DNA of 14,712 nucleotides, taken from the NCBI RefSeq assembly GCF_937976265.1, contig NZ_CALJRX010000229.1:1-14712 (forward strand), read 5' to 3'. Numbering within the stretch: position 1 is the stretch's first letter; every line of letters starts with the position of its first letter. A model generated the notes under the pieces. The model was not told where the DNA came from, ran no database searches, and worked only from the letters and a program-made list of their open reading frames with translations. Position numbers and translations under genes: made by a program. The stretch is from an uncultured Haemophilus sp. GTDB taxonomy: Bacteria; Pseudomonadota; Gammaproteobacteria; Enterobacterales; Pasteurellaceae. Shown here in pieces: positions 1 to 6,544 of the stretch.

Positions 1-1147
1 TAATCAGCATAAAGCTAAGTAAACCGGCATTGAATGCCCATAAAGAATAAGAGGCGGCATGCACATCGGTTAAGGTAAAACTGCCACGCATAAACAATAC
101 CAGTAACATTGGTTGAGCTAACACGGCAATACCAATCGCGGCAGGCACGCCGAGTAATAAAATCATTCGTACGCCCCAGTCCATTGTGTTGCGAAAATCA
201 ACCGCACTTTGGAAAGAATTATCTTCGCGATTTACATGATGGCGAGCAAGTGTCGGTAAAATCACGGTGGAAATTGCAATACCAAATAGCCCAAGTGGGA
301 ACTCTAATAAACGATCTGAATAATAAAGCCAACTAATTGACCCCGTCATTAAGAAACTGGCAATGACCGTGTCAAGCAGCAAGTTGATTTGACTTACGGA
401 AACCCCGAATAAGGCAGGAATCATCAATCGACGGATTTTCGCTACCCCTTCATCATGCCATGCCCATTTTGGTTTTACGAGCAAGCCGGCTTTCTTCAAG
501 AAAGGGATTTGGAATAAAAATTGTAATAAACCGCCTAAGAAGATCCCGATAGCAAGGGCAAGATCGGGATTGTCTAATCTTGGTGCAAGGAAAAGTGCGG
601 TCGCAATCATGGCGACATTAAGTAAAACAGGCGAAAACGCCATCACGCCAAATTTACCTATCGTATTTAAAATCGCCCCGGAAAGTGCCACAAAGGTGAC
701 GAACCATAAATAAGGAAAAGTAATTTTTAAGAGTAAAGACGCTTGTTCAAATTTTTGCGCATCCGGTCCGTCATTTAGCCAATCGGTAAACCAGCCCATC
801 CCAAAGATCGCCGCAACAACAGGAGATCCCACCATGGCAAGCAAGGTGACAACACTGACTAAACCGCCTAGCGTGCCCGACACTTTCCCGATAAATTCTC
901 GCGTTTTAGAAAGATCGCCCGATTTTTGATATTCAGCTAATACGGGTACAAAGGCTTGAGAAAATGCGCCTTCTGCAAATAAACGACGTAAAAAGTTTGG
1001 GATACGGTTAGCGAATAAAAACACGTCTGCCGCCGCACCTGCACCGATTAAATGGGCAATCACCACATCACGGACTAAACCTAACACACGGGACACTAAT
1101 GTCATCCCACTCACGATAATGCCGGATTTTAAAAGTCGTTTACTCAA
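1..1147 (-). CDS. murJ: Lipid II flippase MurJ (MviN), 3' part missing
   Basis: Membrane protein of the MOP exporter superfamily that flips lipid II across the inner membrane for peptidoglycan synthesis. The first 382 residues are in the window; the family is usually about 510-525 residues, so the C-terminal quarter lies beyond position 1. The N-terminus reads MSKRLLKSG and is followed by the family block SRVLGLVRD. Residues matching the essential charged positions of E. coli MurJ are present: R20, R26, D41 and R54/R55 near the N-terminus, and D278, R279, E282 in the DRLLEF segment. The start is a TTG at 1147. No ATG lies upstream in frame, and MSKRLLKSG aligns with the E. coli N-terminus. 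A GAAGAG stretch upstream could serve as a weak ribosome binding site. It is divergent from rpsT. An uptake signal at 201-209 and another at 593-601 lie inside the gene. Identity is secure; the exact start is slightly less so. Confidence 0.95.
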   Translation of the reverse strand, partial: MSKRLLKSGIIVSGMTLVSRVLGLVRDVVIAHLIGAGAAADVFLFANRIPNFLRRLFAEGAFSQAFVPVLAEYQKSGDLSKTREFIGKVSGTLGGLVSVVTLLAMVGSPVVAAIFGMGWFTDWLNDGPDAQKFEQASLLLKITFPYLWFVTFVALSGAILNTIGKFGVMAFSPVLLNVAMIATALFLAPRLDNPDLALAIGIFLGGLLQFLFQIPFLKKAGLLVKPKWAWHDEGVAKIRRLMIPALFGVSVSQINLLLDTVIASFLMTGSISWLYYSDRLLEFPLGLFGIAISTVILPTLARHHVNREDNSFQSAVDFRNTMDWGVRMILLLGVPAAIGIAVLAQPMLLVLFMRGSFTLTDVHAASYSLWAFNAGLLSFMLI

Positions 1148-1224
1148 AATAGGGGTCTCTTCAAAAAAATTTGCCTTAATTGTATAGAATTTTTGTTTTT
1201 ACGCTATATTCCAACGAAAAAAAC

Positions 1225-1233
1225 TGATAAAAT
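1225..1233 (+). promoter_or_regulatory. Possible upstream rpsT promoter (extended -10)
   Basis: TG-A-TAAAAT matches an extended -10 element (hexamer 1228-1233, five of six to consensus) without a good -35. E. coli rpsT is known to have two promoters, which makes a second upstream promoter reasonable. Transcripts from here would carry a leader with two small inverted repeats: CATCGTT 1242-1248 with AACGATG 1282-1288, and TTTCGGT 1294-1300 with ACCGAAA 1309-1315. This is inference from motifs only. Confidence 0.25.
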
Positions 1234-1332
1234 CCTGCCCACATCGTTTGTGTGAGCCAATAGAAAGCGCTTTTTTTAAATAACGATGCTTACTTTCGGT
1301 TGTGTCTCACCGAAATCAACACAAATTATTCA

Positions 1333-1361
1333 TTGACAAAAGTATAAAAAATCGGCATATT
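1333..1361 (+). promoter_or_regulatory. rpsT proximal promoter
   Basis: A perfect -35 hexamer TTGACA (1333-1338) is followed after 17 nt by CATATT (1356-1361, four of six to the -10 consensus). Transcription would start near 1368, giving a leader of about 45 nt before the rpsT start. This is the best sigma70-type promoter in the window, as expected for a strongly expressed ribosomal protein gene. Confidence 0.65.
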
Positions 1362-1401
1362 CTACGCCCTTATTTTGTCATAATCATCTAACAGAAATTT
1401 T

Positions 1402-1406
1402 AGGAG
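1402..1406 (+). promoter_or_regulatory. rpsT ribosome binding site
   Basis: AGGAG lies 7 nt before the TTG at 1414 and only 1 nt before the in-frame TTG at 1408. The spacing decides in favour of 1414, which gives the family-standard N-terminus M-ANIKSAKKR. Confidence 0.8.
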
Positions 1407-1413
1407 TTTGACC

Positions 1414-1677
1414 TTGGCTAATATCAAGTCAGCAAAAAAACGCGCGGTTCAATCTGAAAAACGCCGCCAACACAACGCAAGCCAACGCTCTATGATGCGT
1501 ACTTACATCAAAAAAGTATATGCTCAAGTAGCAGCAGGTGAAAAAGCAGCAGCTGAAGCAGCATTCGTTGAAATGCAAAAAGTTGTTGACCGTATGGCTT
1601 CTAAAGGCTTAATCCACGCTAACAAAGCAGCAAACCACAAAGCGAAATTAGCTGCTCAAATCAAAAAATTAGCGTAA
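1414..1677 (+). CDS. rpsT: 30S ribosomal protein S20
   Basis: Small, strongly basic primary 16S rRNA-binding protein of the 30S subunit. The product is 87 residues, the usual length, and begins ANIKSAKKRA after the initiator; the body is Lys/Arg/Ala-rich helix-forming sequence typical of S20. Initiation is at UUG, as in E. coli, where the rare start contributes to low intrinsic initiation and autogenous control by S20. A longer reading from the TTG at 1408 would add two residues not seen in the family and would leave almost no gap to the AGGAG. The gene is transcribed alone from the promoter at 1333 and ends in the hairpin at 1704-1727. It is divergent from murJ. Confidence 0.97.
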   Translation: MANIKSAKKRAVQSEKRRQHNASQRSMMRTYIKKVYAQVAAGEKAAAEAAFVEMQKVVDRMASKGLIHANKAANHKAKLAAQIKKLA

Positions 1678-1703
1678 TTAAAGCATTAAAACAGCTTAAA
1701 AAT

Positions 1704-1727
1704 AAAACCGCACTTTGGTGCGGTTTT
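1704..1727 (+). terminator. rpsT terminator built on an uptake signal
   Basis: A perfect 10-bp stem (1704-1713 with 1718-1727, loop TTTG) is followed by a T-rich run. The left arm and loop contain an exact uptake signal core, ACCGCACTT at 1707-1715. This is an intrinsic terminator 26 nt after the rpsT stop, and it separates the gene from rnr. Confidence 0.85.
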
Positions 1728-1770
1728 TGTTTGCCGTAAACCGTCCTGCCACAAACGTCTGATAACAAGC

Positions 1771-1798
1771 TTGCATTCCCCCCTTTAACCTGTAAACT
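1771..1798 (+). promoter_or_regulatory. Weak candidate promoter for rnr-rlmB
   Basis: TTGCAT (1771-1776), a 16-nt spacer and TAAACT (1793-1798) form a poor sigma70-like match in the only stretch between the rpsT terminator and rnr. No better candidate is visible. Treat as tentative. Confidence 0.22.
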
Positions 1799-1837
1799 AC
1801 CCCACAACTTAAAAATTAATCATAAAATAAACAATAA

Positions 1838-4183
1838 ATGACCAAAAAATCTTTTAAAAAAGCGGATCCGAATTATCAAAAAGAATTAGCCAAATATGGT
1901 AATCCGATCCCAAGCAGAGACTACATTCTGCAAATTATTCGCGAAAATAATGCCCCGATGAGTCGGGAAGAAATTCTGACCGCACTTTCAATTAAAAGTG
2001 ACGAACAACAAGAAGCCATGCGTCGTCGCTTGCGTGCCATGGAGAATGATGGACAGTTAGTTTTCACTAAACGTAAACGCTATGCCTTGCCTGAAAAATT
2101 GGATTTATTCAAAGGCATGGTCATTGGCCATCGCGAAGGCTATGGCTTTTTACAAGTCGAAGGTAAAAAAGAGGATCTCTTTATTCCTAATCACCAAATG
2201 CAACGTGTAATGCATGGTGATTTTGTATTGGCACAACCTGCAGGCTTAGATCGCCGTGGTCGTCGCGAAGTCCGTATTGTTCGCGTACTTGAAAGTCGTA
2301 AAAAACAAATTGTCGGCCGTTTCTTCTTAGAAAATGGTTTTAGCTATGTTGTGCCTGATGACAGTCGTATCGGACGAGATATTTTAGTCCCTAATGAACA
2401 CCGCAATGGTGCCCGAATGGGGCAAGTTGTCGTGGTTGAATTGCAAGAACGCTCAGCCTCCTTTACTCAACCAGTTGGCATCATCACCGAAATTCTGGGT
2501 GACAATATGGCAAAAGGGATGGAAGTGGAGATTGCTCTTCGTAATCATGACATTCCTCACCAATTCCCAAGTGCGGTCGAAAAATACGTTAAAAAATTCA
2601 CGGAAGAAGTGCCTGAAGAAGCCAAAAAAGGCCGTGTGGATTTACGCAATCTGCCACTGGTGACCATTGATGGCGAAGATGCACGCGATTTTGATGATGC
2701 CGTATATTGCGAAAAAAGCGGTAAAGGCTGGAAACTTTGGGTGGCGATTGCCGATGTCAGCTATTATGTGCGTTTACGTTCGGCATTAGATACTGAAGCT
2801 TATAACCGAGGTAACTCTGTTTACTTCCCAAATCGTGTTGTGCCAATGCTGCCTGAGATTTTATCCAACGGATTGTGTTCACTGAATCCACAAGTTGATC
2901 GCTTGTGTATGGTGTGTGAAATGCACATTTCTGCCAAAGGTAAACTCACGGACTATCGTTTTTATGAAGCGGTAATGAACTCTCATGCACGTTTAACCTA
3001 TACGAAAGTCGCGGCGATTTTAGACGGCGATGATGAACTCCGCACCCGCTATCAAGGGCTAGTACCACATTTAGAAGAATTGCATCATCTCTATCAAGCG
3101 TTACTCAATGCACGCAAACAACGTGGTGCCATCGATTTTGAAACCATCGAAACCAAATTTATTTTCAATGCCATGGGACGAATTGATCGCATTGAACCTG
3201 TTGTGCGAAATGATGCGCACAAAATCATTGAAGAATGCATGATTCTTGCGAATATTGCAGCAGCAAACTTTATGGAAAAACATAAAGAGCCTGCACTCTA
3301 TCGTATTCATGCCGCACCGAGCGAAGAAAAACTGACGTCTTTCCGTGCATTCTTAAGTGAATGCGGTTTAAGCCTTGAAGGCGGCATGAAACCGACCACA
3401 AAAGATTATGCGAAATTGTTAGAGCAAGTGAAAGATCGCCCGGATCACGAGCTTATCCAAACCATGTTACTTCGCTCATTAAGCCAAGCAGTTTATCATG
3501 CGGATAATATCGGTCACTTTGGTTTGGCGTTAGAGGAATATGCACACTTCACTTCCCCGATTCGTCGTTATCCGGATTTAACCCTACATCGTGGGATTAA
3601 GTATTTATTAGCGAAAGAAAAAGGCGCTAAACGTAAAACCACAGATACTGGCGGCTATCATTATTCTTTTGATGAAATGGATTTGTTAGGCGATCACTGC
3701 TCGATGACCGAACGCCGTGCCGATGATGCCACTCGCGAAGTCGCAGATTGGCTGAAATGTGAATATATGCAAGATCACGTGGGCGCTGAATTTAGCGGAG
3801 TGATCTCATCTGTAACGGGCTTTGGCTTATTCGTACGTTTAGATGATTTATTCATTGACGGCTTAGTCCATATTTCCACTTTAGATAACGACTACTATCA
3901 ATTTGATGCAGCTAAACAACGTTTAATCGGTGAAAATAGTGGTATGATTTATCGCCTTGGCGATAAAGTCAAAATTCGCGTGGTCGCCGTTCATTTAGAA
4001 CAAAAAATGGTGGATTTCAGTTTAGTCGAAAGTGCCAGAAAACCACGTCGCGTGGGCAAAACAGCGAAACAAAAAGCAAAAAAAGTCTTTAAGGAACTGC
4101 CACCTAAAACGTCAAAGAAACGTAAAAGTGCGGTCAAAAATAAAGATGTTTCTAAGAAACCGACTAGAAAACGGAAGAAATAA
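1838..4183 (+). CDS. rnr: Ribonuclease R
   Basis: Processive 3'-to-5' exoribonuclease of the RNB (RNase II) family. It degrades structured RNA and takes part in rRNA and mRNA quality control and, in E. coli, cold and stationary-phase responses. Length is 781 residues against about 813 in E. coli. In order: N-terminal winged-helix region (about 25-90), cold-shock-type RNA-binding domains (about 90-250), the RNB domain with the Mg2+-binding acidic cluster D278, D284, D286, D287 in the DGEDARDFDD motif and Y329 in SVYFP, an S1 domain (about 651-732), and a Lys/Arg-rich tail of about 50 residues. The tail is shorter than in E. coli and carries an uptake signal at 4126-4134. The ATG at 1838 has no clear Shine-Dalgarno sequence, but no upstream alternative fits the family. 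rlmB follows 16 nt later, the same order as in E. coli, so the two are probably cotranscribed. Confidence 0.97.
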   Translation: MTKKSFKKADPNYQKELAKYGNPIPSRDYILQIIRENNAPMSREEILTALSIKSDEQQEAMRRRLRAMENDGQLVFTKRKRYALPEKLDLFKGMVIGHREGYGFLQVEGKKEDLFIPNHQMQRVMHGDFVLAQPAGLDRRGRREVRIVRVLESRKKQIVGRFFLENGFSYVVPDDSRIGRDILVPNEHRNGARMGQVVVVELQERSASFTQPVGIITEILGDNMAKGMEVEIALRNHDIPHQFPSAVEKYVKKFTEEVPEEAKKGRVDLRNLPLVTIDGEDARDFDDAVYCEKSGKGWKLWVAIADVSYYVRLRSALDTEAYNRGNSVYFPNRVVPMLPEILSNGLCSLNPQVDRLCMVCEMHISAKGKLTDYRFYEAVMNSHARLTYTKVAAILDGDDELRTRYQGLVPHLEELHHLYQALLNARKQRGAIDFETIETKFIFNAMGRIDRIEPVVRNDAHKIIEECMILANIAAANFMEKHKEPALYRIHAAPSEEKLTSFRAFLSECGLSLEGGMKPTTKDYAKLLEQVKDRPDHELIQTMLLRSLSQAVYHADNIGHFGLALEEYAHFTSPIRRYPDLTLHRGIKYLLAKEKGAKRKTTDTGGYHYSFDEMDLLGDHCSMTERRADDATREVADWLKCEYMQDHVGAEFSGVISSVTGFGLFVRLDDLFIDGLVHISTLDNDYYQFDAAKQRLIGENSGMIYRLGDKVKIRVVAVHLEQKMVDFSLVESARKPRRVGKTAKQKAKKVFKELPPKTSKKRKSAVKNKDVSKKPTRKRKK

Positions 4184-4199
4184 TAAATAAGAGAACCCT

Positions 4200-4940
4200 A
4201 TGTCAGAAAATATCTATGGTATCCATGCTGTAAACAGCATTTTAGCAAATAGCCCTGAGCGTTTAATTGAAGTTTTTGTGCTGAAAGGCCGTGAAGATAA
4301 ACGCCTACAACCCTTACTCAATGAGCTCTATGCTTTAGGCATTGCGGTGCAATTTGTTAATCGTCAAACATTAGATAAAAAATCCAACGGTGAAGTCCAC
4401 CAAGGTGTGATTGCTCGTGTGCAAGAAGCCAAAGAGCTGAATGAACATGATTTGGATGAACTTCTTACTCGTAAACAAAATCCACTTTTATTAGTGCTGG
4501 ATGGCGTGACAGATCCCCATAACCTGGGCGCCTGTTTACGTACTGCAGATGCTGCTGGAGTGAGCGCGGTTATTGTGCCAAAAGATAAATCCGCTCAACT
4601 CACTTCTATTGCGCGTAAAGTGGCTTGCGGTGCTGCGGAGACTGTGCCATTAATTCGCGTAACCAATTTAGCGCGTACTTTGCGAGATCTACAACAAAAT
4701 CATAATATTTGGGTGGTGGGTACAGCTGGTGAAGCAACAGAAACCATTTATCAAAGTAAACTTACGGGTTCTCTTGCTTTAGTAATGGGAGCCGAAGGTG
4801 AAGGCATGCGTCGCCTTACGCGTGAGCATTGTGATCAACTCATTAGTATTCCAATGGCGGGCTCAGTTTCATCCCTGAATGTTTCCGTTGCAACAGGTGT
4901 ATGTTTATTTGAAATTGTGAGACAACGTCTTGCCGCCTAA
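4200..4940 (+). CDS. rlmB: 23S rRNA (guanosine-2251-2'-O)-methyltransferase
   Basis: SPOUT (TrmH-like) methyltransferase that uses S-adenosylmethionine to methylate the 2'-O of G2251 in the P-loop of 23S rRNA. It is 246 residues, close to the E. coli protein. The N-terminal part (about 1-75) is the small substrate-binding domain; after a linker comes the knotted catalytic domain. Motif 1 contains N108 and R114 (PHNLGACLR), motif 2 contains E199 (GAEGEGM), and motif 3 is the SSLNVSVATG block at about 224-233. It sits 16 nt downstream of rnr, so it probably shares the rnr transcript, and it ends before the bidirectional hairpin at 4974-5005. No anomalies seen. Confidence 0.96.
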   Translation: MSENIYGIHAVNSILANSPERLIEVFVLKGREDKRLQPLLNELYALGIAVQFVNRQTLDKKSNGEVHQGVIARVQEAKELNEHDLDELLTRKQNPLLLVLDGVTDPHNLGACLRTADAAGVSAVIVPKDKSAQLTSIARKVACGAAETVPLIRVTNLARTLRDLQQNHNIWVVGTAGEATETIYQSKLTGSLALVMGAEGEGMRRLTREHCDQLISIPMAGSVSSLNVSVATGVCLFEIVRQRLAA

Positions 4941-4973
4941 AAACGCGTAAAAAAATGACCGCACTTGATAGAA

Positions 4974-5005
4974 AAAAATGCCGATAAATCATTATCGGCA
5001 TTTTT
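4974..5005. terminator. Bidirectional terminator between rlmB and brnQ
   Basis: A perfect 14-bp stem (4974-4987 with 4992-5005, loop ATCA) has an A-run on the left arm and a T-run on the right, so it can act in both directions between two convergent genes. It ends 2 nt before the brnQ stop codon. An uptake signal, ACCGCACTT at 4958-4966, lies just outside the stem. Confidence 0.85.
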
Positions 5006-5006
5006 G

Positions 5007-6308
5007 TTATTTTGACATGATTTTCCCAAATATCATAGAAAGCACTAAAGTACATAATGCAGGTACAAGCCATGCGAGCCCTTGTGAATAGAGTGGGAAA
5101 TGAGTCATGATTTGATGCAATCCTTCAGGCAACACATCCAAGTTTTTTAAACTATCAACTAAACTAAAGCAAACCGTCACAAAGATCGTCAAGTAATAGC
5201 TCAATCGAATAGAAGGCAATTTATTACGCACAAGCTGTAAAACCACTAACATGATCGCCATTGGGTAAATCAACAATAAAGCTGGAATCGTCACTCGGAG
5301 TAATTTTGTTAAGCCATATTGTGAAATAATTATCGTCATGGCAGTGAAGAAGACAATCCAAAATGGATAAGAAAAACGCGTCGAAAACTTGGAGAAGTAA
5401 TCAGCACACGCACTGGTTACGCCCACTAATGTGGTTAGACTTGCCAAAGTAATAATACCCGCCATGATCCAGGTTCCCGCCGTGCCGAATAAACTGTTCA
5501 CATAACGAGAGAAGATTTGTCCACCATTTGTTGCGCCTTGTGCCACCGCATCAGAAGTCGCCCCTAAGTAGAATAAAGAAAAATATAAGCAACCTAATAA
5601 AATGACAGATACGAAACCCGCTGAAATGGTATATTGAACAATCTTTTGCGGATTCGTCACATTTTTTGCAGATAACGCCCGTGCAACAATGCCGCCAAAG
5701 GCAATCGCTGCAAGGACATCCATCGTTTGATAACCACTAATTAACCCTGTGGCTAATGCTGAATTCTCAGCATACGCCTGAGATGGTGCAACAATATCAG
5801 AAAGCGGTGAAACAAAAACAGTGATCCCAACAACAAGTAATAATACCAACAATGCCGGCGTCATCACTTCACCCACTGTTGAAATAATTGTGCTCGGGCG
5901 AATCATAAATCCCATGGCGATAATATTAAAAAGCACAGAGAAAATAAGACGTGCCGTTTCGCTATCCTCAAAAAGCCCCAATGGTAACCATGCCATTTCA
6001 TAAGCGACATTGGTAATTCGAGGCATGGCAAAGGTTGAACCGATGACTAAATAAAGAATGGTTAAAAAGGTTACACCTGCCCACTTGGGTAAGTCCTTAG
6101 TCAGTTCTTCACCACGTCCTAATACTGACACAACAACTAATGTAATAAATGGCATGAGTACGCCTGTTATCACAAATCCTAGCGAAGCAGTTGCCCAATG
6201 GTTACCTGCGGAGTAACCTTCCATCGGTGGAAAAATAATATTTCCTGCGCCTAAAAATAAAGCAAAAATCATCATACCTAATACGATGATGTCTTTTTTT
6301 GAAAACAT
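5007..6308 (-). CDS. brnQ: Branched-chain amino acid carrier (LIVCS family)
   Basis: Inner-membrane symporter that takes up leucine, isoleucine and valine with Na+ or H+. Length is 433 residues; the E. coli BrnQ is of similar size. The N-terminal hydrophobic segment holds the family signature FALFLGAGNIIFPP (about residues 16-29), and the rest alternates hydrophobic stretches with short loops, consistent with about 12 membrane segments. The start ATG at 6308 is preceded by a weak GAG-type ribosome binding site. It is convergent with rlmB and transcribed away from the acnB-icd block. The upstream region (6309-6407) carries copy A of the 51-bp repeat, which could overlap its promoter; I see no convincing -35/-10 pair. 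The coupling ion cannot be read from the sequence. Confidence 0.95.
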   Translation of the reverse strand: MFSKKDIIVLGMMIFALFLGAGNIIFPPMEGYSAGNHWATASLGFVITGVLMPFITLVVVSVLGRGEELTKDLPKWAGVTFLTILYLVIGSTFAMPRITNVAYEMAWLPLGLFEDSETARLIFSVLFNIIAMGFMIRPSTIISTVGEVMTPALLVLLLVVGITVFVSPLSDIVAPSQAYAENSALATGLISGYQTMDVLAAIAFGGIVARALSAKNVTNPQKIVQYTISAGFVSVILLGCLYFSLFYLGATSDAVAQGATNGGQIFSRYVNSLFGTAGTWIMAGIITLASLTTLVGVTSACADYFSKFSTRFSYPFWIVFFTAMTIIISQYGLTKLLRVTIPALLLIYPMAIMLVVLQLVRNKLPSIRLSYYLTIFVTVCFSLVDSLKNLDVLPEGLHQIMTHFPLYSQGLAWLVPALCTLVLSMIFGKIMSK

Positions 6309-6356
6309 AAGTATTCTCGAATAAATAAATTTTAAGGATTTTACTATTAAATTTTT

Positions 6357-6407
6357 TTGGAGCTGACGTAGATTAGCAAGTGTGCTAGTCTATAAAAATG
6401 AAGATAA
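6357..6407 (+). repeat. 51-bp direct repeat, copy A
   Basis: Identical to 12093-12143 at 48 of 51 positions, in the same orientation; the differences are at 6361, 6365 and 6403. It contains a near-perfect inverted repeat, AGATTAGCA (6370-6378) and TGCTAGTCT (6383-6391) around AGTG, followed by an AT-rich stretch. A further shared 9-mer, GAAATCTAT, starts 17 nt after copy A and 20 nt after copy B, so the duplication was probably longer and has decayed. Copy A lies about 50 nt upstream of brnQ and about 140 nt beyond the end of acnB. I do not recognise the element. Confidence 0.9.
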
Positions 6408-6475
6408 CTCATTATAAATTAAAGAAATCTATACAAAATAAGCTCCTTGAATTTTTTGTATGAAGAAGGTTATGA

Positions 6476-6542
6476 TGAAGCAGGATTTGATCAAAGCGCG
6501 GTCAGAAAAATTTCTATTTTCTAACCGCACTTTGCTGCTTCA
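6476..6542 (-). terminator. Nested inverted repeat downstream of acnB (possible terminator)
   Basis: Inner arms 6493-6509 and 6517-6533 form a 17-bp stem with two G:U-type positions when read on the minus strand, with a 7-nt loop. Outer arms TGAAGCAG (6476-6483) and CTGCTTCA (6535-6542) add a second stem. It begins 3 nt after the acnB stop, so it is well placed to end the icd-acnB transcript or protect its 3' end. A long U-run is missing, which weakens the case for an intrinsic terminator. The right inner arm contains an exact uptake signal (6524-6532) and the left arm a one-base variant. Confidence 0.55.
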
Positions 6543-6544
6543 CA

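Noticed and set aside
1408..1413. rpsT starting two codons earlier at the TTG at 1408
   Set aside because: Only 1 nt from the AGGAG, and it would add two residues before the standard M-ANIKSAKK start.
6370..6391. The palindrome in the 51-bp repeat as a TrpR operator or terminator
   Set aside because: The TAG-containing half-sites are 8 bases apart rather than the 4 of the trp operator, and no T-run follows the stem on either strand.
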